DNA from: SIG480 sp045595365
GTDB lineage: Bacteria > Bacillota > Clostridia > Oscillospirales > JAAYXM01
Direction: 5' to 3'
NCBI GenBank assembly: GCA_045595365.1
Contig: JAZOAI010000033.1
Coordinates: 1 to 64,000 of the forward strand
DNA length: 64,000 nt
Position 1 is the stretch's first letter, and each line of letters begins with the position of its first letter. This document shows positions 44,004 through 52,350 of this stretch, piece after piece. Below the pieces are notes generated by a model. The model searched no databases, was not told the DNA's origin, and saw nothing but the letters and a program-made list of their open reading frames with translations. A program made the translations under genes and the position numbers.

Positions 44004-45064
44004 TATTTGCTACCTCCCTTGACTTCCATAATTTTTGCAAGAACTTCTTCCGGTGACGGAATCATACCGCCGACGCGGTTGCAGAGATATACCGGTTTTT
44101 TGCAATCTGTTGCAAGGCGGATATCCTCAATCATCTGACCCATTGAAAGCTCAACGCTTATAAATGCCTTGACCTTATCGGCAGCTTCCGCAAGAGGCTT
44201 CTTCGGGAACGGCCATACTGTAATCGGGCGAATCATTCCGACCTTTACGCCCTCCTTGCGAGCTGCAACGACTGCATTCTTCGCAACGCGGGCAGCGATG
44301 CCGAAAGCAACAACGCAGTATTCTGCATCGTCCATCATAAAGCTTTCATATCTTGCTTCATTCTCTTCAATCAGCTTATATCTCTCATATCTCTCGATAT
44401 TCTTCTTCTCAAGCTCCTCGGGCTTTAAGTAGAGAGAGTTGATGATGTTGTGTTCACGCTTGCAGCCGGTGCCTGTAACAGCCCAGTCCTTTTCTGATGA
44501 ACCGTCATTCTCCTCGGGGAGAACAACAGGCTCCATCATCTGACCCATGGTTCCGTCAGCAAGGAGCATTGCGGGCATACGGTATTTCTCCGCAAGCTCG
44601 AATGCAAGAGCTGTCATATCAGCCATTTCCTGAACGGATTCGGGAGTGAGAACTATTATGCGGTAGTCACCGTGGCCGCCGCCCTTTGTGGACTGGAAAT
44701 AGTCCGACTGTGAAGGCTGAATTCCGCCAAGGCCCGGGCCTCCGCGCTGAACGTTTACGATAAGTGCGGGAAGGTCTGCACCTGCGATATAGGAGATACC
44801 CTCCTGCTTAAGTGAGATTCCGGGGCTTGAAGAGGATGTCATAACACGCTTTCCCGTTCCCGCAACGCCATATACCATATTGATAGCGGAAATCTCGCTT
44901 TCTGCCTGGAGGAAGGTCCCTCCGATTTTCGGCATTTTCTTTGCCATATACGCCGCGACCTCTGTCTGCGGGGTTATAGGATATCCGAAGTAGTGGCGGC
45001 AGCCTGCACGGATAGCAGCTTCCGCAATAGCTTCGTTACCTTTCATTAAAACTTTTTCTGCCAT
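44003..45064 (-). CDS. 2-oxoacid:ferredoxin oxidoreductase alpha subunit
   Basis: A 353-residue alpha chain carrying the pyrimidine-binding and transketolase C-terminal-like domains. GYPITPQTEVAAYMAKKMP is the family start region, and SSSSPGISLKQEGISY and VQRGGPGLGGIQPSQSDY (the RxGPGxG loop) follow. It lacks the long N-terminal gamma fusion found in the two-subunit enzymes, fitting the four-subunit layout. MSEKxLMKGNEA-like start; gene order delta-alpha-beta-gamma. Confidence 0.92.
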   Translation of the reverse strand: MAEKVLMKGNEAIAEAAIRAGCRHYFGYPITPQTEVAAYMAKKMPKIGGTFLQAESEISAINMVYGVAGTGKRVMTSSSSPGISLKQEGISYIAGADLPALIVNVQRGGPGLGGIQPSQSDYFQSTKGGGHGDYRIIVLTPESVQEMADMTALAFELAEKYRMPAMLLADGTMGQMMEPVVLPEENDGSSEKDWAVTGTGCKREHNIINSLYLKPEELEKKNIERYERYKLIEENEARYESFMMDDAEYCVVAFGIAARVAKNAVVAARKEGVKVGMIRPITVWPFPKKPLAEAADKVKAFISVELSMGQMIEDIRLATDCKKPVYLCNRVGGMIPSPEEVLAKIMEVKGGSK

Positions 45065-45077
45065 TTTACCTCACACC

Positions 45078-45284
45078 TCACTTTTCTACAGTAATTACAC
45101 AGTCAGGGCACATTGTCGCGCAGAACGCACAACCAATGCACTTTTCCTGGTCTGTAATCTCTGCGGGAGAATGACCTTTTTTGTTGATTTTGTCTTTTGC
45201 AAGACGGATGATGCCCTTAGGGCAGGCTGTGACACAGAGACCGCAACCCTTACAGATGTCTGTGTCGAAGGTTACTTTTGCCAT
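45078..45284 (-). CDS. ferredoxin-like delta subunit (2x[4Fe-4S])
   Basis: The 68-residue product contains two CxxCxxCxxxCP clusters: CKGCGLCVTACPKG and CIGCAFCATMCPD. It is the electron-transfer delta chain of the four-subunit 2-oxoacid oxidoreductase. The ATG at 45284 has AGAGGGG upstream; the frame extends three codons further without a better site. A 13-base gap leads to the alpha gene. Confidence 0.93.
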   Translation of the reverse strand: MAKVTFDTDICKGCGLCVTACPKGIIRLAKDKINKKGHSPAEITDQEKCIGCAFCATMCPDCVITVEK

Positions 45285-45301
45285 AAATAACACCCCTCTG
45301 T

Positions 45302-45970
45302 TTAAAATATTTTTTTCTGAAGCCGGAGAGGGAAAAATCTCCGGTTTTTATCCTTTTCGCATAAGCTCTCCATCGCCGTCGTCATAACAAGCGGAACGCC
45401 TGCAAGCTCTGATAACTCCTGCGCGAGGGCTTCTGTCTTTTCGATTGCTTCAATATCCGTTTCACTTCCGATATTGGAGTTGTTGACAATCCCCGTGAAC
45501 GGAATTCCCGCAGCCGCTTCTATCTCGCGGAAAACCTCGTATGCACTTTCTGCATCGCGAGTCAATGGGCGGAAGAAGTTTACGACAAACAGATTGTCAA
45601 AATCGTTTTCCTCAAGTATATACGGGCGATATCTCCCCAGCGCATAAGCTCCGCGGTCATCGCCGCCTATATCCATAACAACGCGGCAATCTCTGCGCTG
45701 AACAAGCCCATATACCTCCTGCGGAAGTGCCGGCAAATCAACGCTCGTATTTGCAAACGGGAGTGCAACAACCTCGACTCCCGCCGCTTGGAGTTCTTCT
45801 AAGCTGTCCTTCGTGCGGAAGTATGGGTTTACCACGTCAATATCAGCTATTGCAACCGCATCCCCCTGACTTTTCAGATAAAGCGCGAAGTTAACCGCGA
45901 TATTCGTTTTTCCGCTGCCGTAGTGTCCGCAAAAAAGAGTTATCCTCTTGTTTAAAGAATTACTGACCAA
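45302..45970 (-). CDS. P-loop (MinD/ParA-like) ATPase of unknown role
   Basis: A 222-residue NTPase with Walker A FCGHYGSGKTNIAVNFA, a switch I-like DIDVVNPYFRTKDS, and VVMDIGGDDRGAYALGRY as the Walker B/switch II region. It fits the SIMIBI class but lacks the deviant Walker A Lys of MinD. The only plausible start is a TTG at 45970, ten bases after GAGG, which places the first six codons inside ilvE (19-base overlap). Position between ilvE and the oxidoreductase genes suggests a maturation or regulatory task for that enzyme, which is inference. Confidence 0.75.
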   Translation of the reverse strand: MVSNSLNKRITLFCGHYGSGKTNIAVNFALYLKSQGDAVAIADIDVVNPYFRTKDSLEELQAAGVEVVALPFANTSVDLPALPQEVYGLVQRRDCRVVMDIGGDDRGAYALGRYRPYILEENDFDNLFVVNFFRPLTRDAESAYEVFREIEAAAGIPFTGIVNNSNIGSETDIEAIEKTEALAQELSELAGVPLVMTTAMESLCEKDKNRRFFPLRLQKKIF

Positions 45971-47019
45971 TTGAACTTATCCTCGCATTCGCCCCACTGG
46001 ATTCCTGTTATCGTGTCATAGAGTTTCTGGCTGACTTCGCCGATTGTGTTGTTGTTTATGAGCATAACGTCATCCTTATAGCGAAGCTTGCCGACCGGAG
46101 AAATAACCGCAGCGGTTCCTGTTCCGAAGCACTCTTCGAGCTTGCCTGACTTCTGAGCATCAAGAAGCTCTTCAACGGAAATTTTTCTCTCCTCGACTTC
46201 ATACCCCCAGGACTTGCAGACTTCGATTACGGAGTTTCTTGTAATACCCGGGAGGATGCTGCCGGAGAGCTCCGGGGTAACAATCTTGCCGGCAATCTTG
46301 AAGAAGATATTCATCGCGCCGACTTCTTCGATGTATTTTCTCTCAACACCGTCAAGCCAGAGAACCTGAGAATAGCCTTCATCGTGTGCCTTGACCTGAG
46401 CAGCTAAGCTTGCTGCGTAGTTTCCGCCTGTTTTTGCAAATCCCATACCGCCCTTGACAGCGCGGACATAGTCATCCTCAATCCAGATTCCGACAGGAGC
46501 AAGGCCACTTGCGTAATACGCGCCTGATGGTGAGAGGATTATGATAAAGAGATATGTTTTTGACGGTGCAACACCGAGGAATTCGTCTGTCGCGATAATG
46601 AACGGGCGAATGTAGAGCGATGTACCTGGGGTAGTGGGAATCCAGTCCTCATCGACCTTGACAATAGCCTTGCAAGCCTCAACGAAGAGTTCTTCAGGAA
46701 GCTCAGGAATGCAGAGGCGCTTGTTTGTGGCGTTTGTGCGCTTTGCGTTCATATCGGGCCTGAAAAGGCGGGCTTTTCCGTCTTTTCCCCTGTATGCCTT
46801 AAGGCCTTCAAACATTTCCTGCCCATAGTGGAATACCATAGCGGAGGGGTCAAGGGAAAGCTTTTCATAAGGAACTATTCTTCCGTCATGCCAGCCCTTT
46901 CCTTCCGTGTAGTTCATTAAGAACATATGGTCGGTAAAGACCTTTCCGAAGCCGAGCTTTGACTCATCCTGCGGATGTGCCTTCGGAGTTGTTGTTTTTG
47001 TAACCGAAAAGTTATACAT
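45952..47019 (-). CDS. ilvE: branched-chain amino acid aminotransferase
   Basis: A 355-residue fold-type IV PLP enzyme of the long (bcat II) type, converting 2-oxoisovalerate, 2-oxo-3-methylvalerate and 2-oxoisocaproate to Val, Ile and Leu with glutamate. MFEGLKAYRGKDGKARLFRP, the PLP-Lys region GGMGFAKTGGNYAAS-IAAQ-like GNYAASLAAQVKAHDEGYSQ and EEVGAMNIFF are visible, with FGTGTAAVISPVG at the phosphate site. AAAGGAGA precedes the ATG. It follows the first XRE-cupin-acyl-CoA synthetase by 41 bases, too short for its own promoter, so it belongs to the Val T-box operon. Confidence 0.95.
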   Translation of the reverse strand: MYNFSVTKTTTPKAHPQDESKLGFGKVFTDHMFLMNYTEGKGWHDGRIVPYEKLSLDPSAMVFHYGQEMFEGLKAYRGKDGKARLFRPDMNAKRTNATNKRLCIPELPEELFVEACKAIVKVDEDWIPTTPGTSLYIRPFIIATDEFLGVAPSKTYLFIIILSPSGAYYASGLAPVGIWIEDDYVRAVKGGMGFAKTGGNYAASLAAQVKAHDEGYSQVLWLDGVERKYIEEVGAMNIFFKIAGKIVTPELSGSILPGITRNSVIEVCKSWGYEVEERKISVEELLDAQKSGKLEECFGTGTAAVISPVGKLRYKDDVMLINNNTIGEVSQKLYDTITGIQWGECEDKFNWSVIL

Positions 47020-47060
47020 TATATATCTCTCCTTTATGTGATAAATTTATATCCTTCTTA

Positions 47061-49349
47061 TTAAAGCTTGTTGCGCTGAATCTTTCCGCTTACCGTCTTC
47101 GGGAGACTCTCGCGGAAGACAACAAGACGCGGGTATTTATATGGCGCGGTATGCTCTTTAACGTATGTCTGGATTTCCTTTTTGAGTTCCTCCGTCGGCT
47201 CTGTCCCCTTTGTGAGAACGATGCTTGCCTTAACTATCTGGCCGCGAACCTCGTCGGGAGCGGCGGAAACTCCGCACTCAAGAACATACGGAAGCTCCAT
47301 AATAACGCTCTCAATTTCAAACGGGCCTATGCGATAGCCGGAGGATTTGATAACATCGTCAACACGGCCGACGTACCAATAGAAGCCGTCTTCATCGCGC
47401 CAGGCGGTATCGCCGGTGTGGTAGTAGCCGTCGTGGAGAACCTCAAGGGTTTTTTCCTCATCGCGGTAATAGCCTTTGAAGAGGCCGCAGGGATGCCCGT
47501 CTTTTACATTGATGACAATCTCGCCCGTCTCGCCAACTGCCACCTCTTCGCCATTTTCGTTGATAAGCTCGACATTATATATGGGAGCCGGCTTACCCAT
47601 AGAACCGATTTTGTGTGGCGCACCGACCATATTGCCTATAATCATCGTGCTTTCTGTCTGCCCAAATCCCTCGATTATCTGAAGCCCTGTCGCCTTTTCA
47701 AACTGGCGGTAAACCTCAGGATTGAGAGCTTCGCCTGCCGTCGTCATATGCTTGACTGATGAGAAGTTGTATTTTGAAATATCTTCTTTGATCATCATCC
47801 GGAGCATTGTCGGAGGCGCGCAGAAGGTTGTTATATTATATTTCTCAAACATCGGAAGGATGTCTGATGCATCAAAGCGGTCAAAGTCGTAAACAAACAC
47901 TGCTGCTTCGCAAAGCCACTGGCCGTAGAGTTTACCCCACATCGACTTTGCCCAACCGGTTTCGGAGATTGTGAAATGAAGGCCGTCGGGGTCGACATTG
48001 TGCCAGTATTTCGCTGTATGGAAATGCCCGAGCGGATATTTGTGGCTGTGCGCCGCGATTTTCGGGTAGCCGGTAGTCCCTGATGTAAAGAACATAAGGA
48101 GAAGGTCATCTCCGCAGGGGGAATCTGCAGTCCGCTCAAAGTGAGAGCTAAAGAGCGTATACTCCTCGTCAAAGCATCTCCAACCGTCACGCTCACCGCC
48201 AACGATAATCTTGTTGAGAAGCTCGGGGCATGTTTTTGCCGCTTCATCTACCTGGTGAGCGGCATCTCCGTCTGCCGTGCAGATTACCGTGTTGACGCCT
48301 GCCGCCTGGAAGCGGTATTCAAAGTCGTGAACCTGCAGCTGATTTGTAGCAGGGATTGCGATTGCGCCAAGCTTATTTAAACCTATCATCGCAAACCAGA
48401 ACTGGTAATGACGCTTGAGGACCAGCATAACGCGGTCGCCCTTCTTGATTCCGAGAGACTTGAAGTAGTTCGCACATCTTGCAGATTCACGCTTTATATC
48501 CGCAAACGTAAAGCGGCGCTCCGTCTTGTTTATGTCAATATGTAGCATCGCAAGCTTTTCCGGCTCACGCTCGGCAAGCGCATCAACAAGGTCGAAGGCG
48601 AAGTTGAACCCGTCGGTGTTTTTGAACTTGATTGACGTCGGGGTTCCGTTTTCGTTTTCTTCGGTGTCGATATAGTTGCGGTAAATTCTCGTTTTTGTAT
48701 CCTTCTTTACCTCGCGAACCTCGGAAATCGCCTTTGTCGGCGAAAGCTCAGGAATAGGCTCTCCGGAAGGATTGAGAACGATTGCGTAGAAAACACAATC
48801 CGCTCCGTTTGTCGCAATCATGCCGTGTGGCGTGTTACTGTCATAGTATATGCTGTCACCGGGGCCGAGAATTTCGCGGTGGTCCCCTATCTGCACGAGC
48901 AGATGCCCCTCGACGATTATATCACACTCCTGGCCATCGTGAGAGGTGAGTTCAATATCAGACTCACTTATGCTATCGTCGTATGAAATTCTGACGTAAA
49001 GCGGCTCTGCGATTCGGTTCTGGAACGCATATGCTAGGTTATAGTATGTCATCCCGTGAGCCTGGCCTATCTTCTGACCGAGACCTGACCGCGTAACCGT
49101 AAACGACTTGAGCGTCGGGCTCACGCCCTCAATAATGTCGGTAACATTGACGCGGAGAACTGTTGCACATCTGTAAATAAACGCAAAGTTTAAATCGCTC
49201 TCTCCCAGCTCGCAGCTGTTGTATTCCTCGACTGTCACTCCCGTAGCTGACGCCATTTCTTCGGGAGACAATCCCTCAATCTCGCGAAGCTCGCGTATGC
49301 GCGCCGCCATTTCTTTGATTTTGTAATCAAGCCCTGTCATTTTCGCCAT
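47061..49349 (-). CDS. XRE-cupin-acyl-CoA synthetase fusion (Val T-box unit)
   Basis: A 762-residue three-part protein. Residues 1-75 form an XRE-type helix-turn-helix (IRELREIEGLSPEEMASATG), residues about 80-195 a cupin sensor (GQECDIIVEGHLLVQIG; DSNTPHGMIATNG), the rest an ANL adenylating enzyme of the acetyl/medium-chain acyl-CoA synthetase branch: MFFTSGTTGYPKIAAHSH, EGFGQTESTMI, GDTAWRDEDGFYWYVGRVDD, catalytic Lys in KTVSGKIQRNKL. It should convert a carboxylic acid, ATP and CoA to acyl-CoA. The Val-reading T-box and the ilvE/oxidoreductase genes behind it point to isobutyrate. XRE-cupin parts are normally separate transcription regulators; here they may sense the acid or act as a structural domain. 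Confidence 0.88.
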   Translation of the reverse strand: MAKMTGLDYKIKEMAARIRELREIEGLSPEEMASATGVTVEEYNSCELGESDLNFAFIYRCATVLRVNVTDIIEGVSPTLKSFTVTRSGLGQKIGQAHGMTYYNLAYAFQNRIAEPLYVRISYDDSISESDIELTSHDGQECDIIVEGHLLVQIGDHREILGPGDSIYYDSNTPHGMIATNGADCVFYAIVLNPSGEPIPELSPTKAISEVREVKKDTKTRIYRNYIDTEENENGTPTSIKFKNTDGFNFAFDLVDALAEREPEKLAMLHIDINKTERRFTFADIKRESARCANYFKSLGIKKGDRVMLVLKRHYQFWFAMIGLNKLGAIAIPATNQLQVHDFEYRFQAAGVNTVICTADGDAAHQVDEAAKTCPELLNKIIVGGERDGWRCFDEEYTLFSSHFERTADSPCGDDLLLMFFTSGTTGYPKIAAHSHKYPLGHFHTAKYWHNVDPDGLHFTISETGWAKSMWGKLYGQWLCEAAVFVYDFDRFDASDILPMFEKYNITTFCAPPTMLRMMIKEDISKYNFSSVKHMTTAGEALNPEVYRQFEKATGLQIIEGFGQTESTMIIGNMVGAPHKIGSMGKPAPIYNVELINENGEEVAVGETGEIVINVKDGHPCGLFKGYYRDEEKTLEVLHDGYYHTGDTAWRDEDGFYWYVGRVDDVIKSSGYRIGPFEIESVIMELPYVLECGVSAAPDEVRGQIVKASIVLTKGTEPTEELKKEIQTYVKEHTAPYKYPRLVVFRESLPKTVSGKIQRNKL

Positions 49350-49378
49350 AATGGAACTCTCCTTCTTTCGGAACTAAG

Positions 49379-49664
49379 AAAAAACACTCGTCCCAAAGTT
49401 GATAATCCTTGAGACGAGTGAGATAAACAATACACCCGCGGTACCACTCAAATTGTGCAAAAAATGCACCGCTCAGGCTCTACTAAGCCTTATGCCTTTA
49501 CGCAGCAATCACGGAAAGGTTCTACTGACCGAAATGATTCGGATTTCTTCCTCTCAGCTCAGAAGCTACAACCGCAAAGCACGTGCCAGATAGCTCACAC
49601 CAACCGCTACCTCTCTGAAAGCCCGTTCTCCTTGCGCACTCTTCGTCAAAGCTTTTAATAATTT
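49379..49664 (-). promoter_or_regulatory. T-box leader, specifier GUA (Val)
   Basis: Stem I with the AGAGAGGUAGC distal arm and GGUUGGUG loop, T-box TGAGTGGTACCGCGGG (49450-49435) and a terminator (49420-49379) are present. The specifier loop lies between helices CGCAAGG/CUUUGCG and GAAG/CUUC; its seven-base 3' strand is GUU-GUA-G, with the triplet GUA at 49569-49567. Six bases separate the triplet from GAGC, exactly as in the pheS leader. Valine starvation should therefore turn on the synthetase-ilvE-oxidoreductase operon. The rest of the 49350-49723 gap is this leader and its promoter. Confidence 0.9.
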
Positions 49665-49670
49665 GTGTTT

Positions 49671-49699
49671 ATTATATATCAACTTTCAAGCTTTGTCAA
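49671..49699 (-). promoter_or_regulatory. promoter of the Val T-box operon
   Basis: Full consensus: TTGACA (49699-49694), 17-base spacer, TATAAT (49676-49671). Confidence 0.92.
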
Positions 49700-49723
49700 C
49701 CCTTTTCGGAGACATTTACGCCA

Positions 49724-51991
49724 CTAAAGCTTGTTTCGCTGAATCTTTCCGCTTATTGTTTTCGGAAGCTCGTCGCGGAATACGACAAGACGCGGATACT
49801 TATACGGCGCAGTGTGTTCCTTGACGTAGTTCTGGATTTCCTTCTTAAGCTCCTCTGTCGGCTCGGTTCCCTTTGTGAGAACAATGCTCGCCTTTACTAT
49901 CTGCCCGCGAAGGTCATCCGGTTCTGCCGAAACTCCGCACTCAAGGACATACGGAAGCTCCATTATGACACTCTCGATTTCAAACGGGCCGATGCGATAT
50001 CCCGAAGACTTGATAACATCGTCAATACGGCTTACATACCAGAAATATCCGTCTTCATCGCGCCAGGCCGTGTCACCCGTGTGATACATGCCGTAGCGCA
50101 TACATTCTTCCATTTTTTCATCATCGTCAAGGTACTGCCTGAAGAGCCCGACAGGGGTATTCTTATCAAGCTTTACGACAATCTCTCCGACCTCGCCGTT
50201 TGCCACTGTGTTTCCGTCGGGGTCAACAATATCAATATCATACTGCGGAGAAGCTTTTCCCATAGAGCCTATGCGCGGAGTTGTCCCGAAGAGGTTTGCT
50301 ATGATGAGCGTAGTCTCCGTCTGACCAAACCCTTCCATAATCTTAAGCCCGGTTGCTTTTTCAAACTGCTTGTAAACCTCGGGGTTTAATGCTTCTCCGG
50401 CGGTTGTCATATGGTGGATTGAAGAAAGGTCGAATTTCGACAGGTCTTCTTTTATAAACATACGCAGCATTGTCGGAGGTGCGCAGAAGGTTGTGATGTT
50501 ATACTTTGCAAACATCGGGAGAATGTCCGTTGCGGCAAAGCGGTCAAAGTCGTAAACAAACACAGCGCCCTCGCAGAGCCACTGGCCGTAGAGCTTGCCC
50601 CAGAGTGACTTTCCCCAGCCTGTGTCAGATATTGTGAAATGGAGCCCGTCACGCTCGCAGCAATGCCAGTATTTCGCCGTCACAAAGTGCCCGAGGGCAT
50701 ATGTGTGCTTGTGTTCAACCATCTTCGGATTTCCGGTTGTCCCTGATGAGAAGAACATAAGCGCAGCATCATCGCCGCACGAGGTGTCTTCGCATCTTGC
50801 AAAATTACTTGAAAAGCGGCCGTATTCGCTGTCAAAATCGTGCCAGCCGTCACGCTTGCCGCCAACGAGGATTTTCGTCGTAAGGCTCGGGCATCGCTCT
50901 GCCGCTCGCTCCGCCATCTCTGCAGCATAGTCATCCGCTGTGCAGATGATTGCAGAAACGTTCGCCGCGCTGAAGCGGTATTCAAAGTCGTGATCCTTAA
51001 GCTGATGAGTTGCAGGAATTGCAACCGCGCCGAGCTTATGAAGCGCGACCATTGCAAACCAGAACTGGTAGTGCCGTTTTAATACTATCATAACGCGGTC
51101 GCCGCGCTTTATTCCGAGTGATGCGAAGTAGTTTGCACATCTTGCCGACTCGCGCTTGATGTCCTCAAACGTAAAGCGGCGCTCGGTCATATTCTTATCC
51201 ACATGGAGCATCGCAAGCTTCGTGGGAGCCTTTTCTGCAATAGCATCAACAACATCAAACCCGAAATTGAAGCTTTCGGTGTTTGTGAACTCAATGCTCT
51301 CCAAAACGCCCTCCGAGCTTTCCTTGCACTTTACAAACTTCTCGCAGGAGAGCTTTGTGGCAGGGCGAAGTGAAACCACGCTTTCGCGGATTTCTTCTTC
51401 TTTTACATCCTCGCCGGGAAGAACGACTGCACAGAAAACGCAATCCTTGCCGTCGACCGCAATCATTCCGTGAGGGGTTGAGCTGTTATAGTAGATGCTG
51501 TCGCCCTCGTGAAGAACCTCAACATTTTTCCCAACCTGAACCTTAAGCGAACCGCTGATGACAATGTCAAACTCCTGGCCGCTGTGTTTTGTAAGGTGGA
51601 TTGGCTTATTCTGCTGCTCCTCTGAATATTCATATCTTACCCAATAGGGTTCTGCAATCTTGTTTTTAAATTTGGGCGCAAGATTTGCAATCGAGATTCC
51701 CTCCTCCTTTGCAGTCTCCTGCCCTTTTCCCTTGCGGGTGACCGTGTAGGAAGAAAGGTGGGCATCCCCTCCGCCGAGAAGCTCGATTATCTCAATCCCG
51801 AACGCAAGCGCGCATTTGTGAATAAATGTAAACGGCATATCTGCTGAGCCACTCTCATATGCCTTGTATTCATCCTCTGAAACTTCGCAGAGCTTTGCAA
51901 GCTCCGGGGCGCTCATTCCCATAATCTCCCGCATCTCGCGAATTCGGGTCGCGACCTCCGTTAACTGCGTCATTGATTTTTCCAAAGTCAT
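49724..51991 (-). CDS. XRE-cupin-acyl-CoA synthetase fusion (Ile T-box unit)
   Basis: A 755-residue paralogue of the protein encoded at 47061-49349 with the same order: helix-turn-helix (IREMREIMGMSAPELAKLCE), cupin (GQEFDIVISGSLKVQVG; NSSTPHGMIAVDG) and acyl-CoA synthetase (MFFSSGTTGNPKMVEHKH, EGFGQTETTLI, KTISGKIQRNKL). The last 80 residues are almost identical between the two, whereas the N-terminal third has diverged, as expected of duplication with changed sensing or substrate. The isoleucine-type T-box suggests 2-methylbutyrate as substrate. It is the only gene of its unit before the next promoter at 49699. Confidence 0.88.
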   Translation of the reverse strand: MTLEKSMTQLTEVATRIREMREIMGMSAPELAKLCEVSEDEYKAYESGSADMPFTFIHKCALAFGIEIIELLGGGDAHLSSYTVTRKGKGQETAKEEGISIANLAPKFKNKIAEPYWVRYEYSEEQQNKPIHLTKHSGQEFDIVISGSLKVQVGKNVEVLHEGDSIYYNSSTPHGMIAVDGKDCVFCAVVLPGEDVKEEEIRESVVSLRPATKLSCEKFVKCKESSEGVLESIEFTNTESFNFGFDVVDAIAEKAPTKLAMLHVDKNMTERRFTFEDIKRESARCANYFASLGIKRGDRVMIVLKRHYQFWFAMVALHKLGAVAIPATHQLKDHDFEYRFSAANVSAIICTADDYAAEMAERAAERCPSLTTKILVGGKRDGWHDFDSEYGRFSSNFARCEDTSCGDDAALMFFSSGTTGNPKMVEHKHTYALGHFVTAKYWHCCERDGLHFTISDTGWGKSLWGKLYGQWLCEGAVFVYDFDRFAATDILPMFAKYNITTFCAPPTMLRMFIKEDLSKFDLSSIHHMTTAGEALNPEVYKQFEKATGLKIMEGFGQTETTLIIANLFGTTPRIGSMGKASPQYDIDIVDPDGNTVANGEVGEIVVKLDKNTPVGLFRQYLDDDEKMEECMRYGMYHTGDTAWRDEDGYFWYVSRIDDVIKSSGYRIGPFEIESVIMELPYVLECGVSAEPDDLRGQIVKASIVLTKGTEPTEELKKEIQNYVKEHTAPYKYPRLVVFRDELPKTISGKIQRNKL

Positions 51992-52020
51992 CTGAAGTTC
52001 TCCTTTCTAAAGAAATAAAA

Positions 52021-52300
52021 TAATAAAAACTCGCCTCAAAGGTTTCTTTGAGACGAGTTCGATAACAAAACCGATACCCGCGGTACCACTCAAATTGTGC
52101 AAGAAAATGCACCACTCAGGCTCCAGCAAGCCTTATGCCTTTACGCAGCAATCACGGAAGGCGCCTACTCACCGCAAGGGTTTCGGACCTCCAGCTCAGA
52201 AGTGATGGGAGAAAACAGTTCACTATCGGGATTTCACCGCCCCCGACTCTCTGAAAAGCTTCGTTGTTTTTCCGTCTTCGTCACAGCTTTTATTTATTTT
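52021..52300 (-). promoter_or_regulatory. T-box leader, specifier AUC (Ile)
   Basis: T-box TGAGTGGTACCGCGGG (52092-52077), terminator with stem ACTCGTCTCAAAG / CTTTGAGGCGAGT (52058-52029) and stem I with AGAGAGUCGGG. In the specifier loop (between GGAAAA/UUUUCU and GAAG/CUUC) the 3' strand is CCC-AUC-A, triplet at 52206-52204, again six bases before GAGC. The central part is nearly identical to the Val leader, including CCGTGATTGCTGCGTAAAGG, so the two arose by duplication and the specifier changed. No other feature in the 51992-52350 gap except the promoter. Confidence 0.9.
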
Positions 52301-52306
52301 TTTATA

Positions 52307-52335
52307 ATTTTACACCCGCAAAAAGCTTTTGTCAA
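52307..52335 (-). promoter_or_regulatory. promoter of the Ile T-box unit
   Basis: TTGACA (52335-52330), 17-base spacer, TAAAAT (52312-52307), only 16 bases past the stop of the preceding gene. No terminator separates them, so some read-through from the Leu unit is possible. Confidence 0.88.
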
Positions 52336-52350
52336 GCACTTTTTTAATTT

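Noticed and set aside
42715..45284. Reading the oxidoreductase as a 2-oxoglutarate (TCA-cycle) enzyme
   Set aside because: The subunit layout also fits KOR, but placement behind a Val T-box with ilvE and an acyl-CoA synthetase argues for branched 2-oxoacids. Not excluded by sequence.
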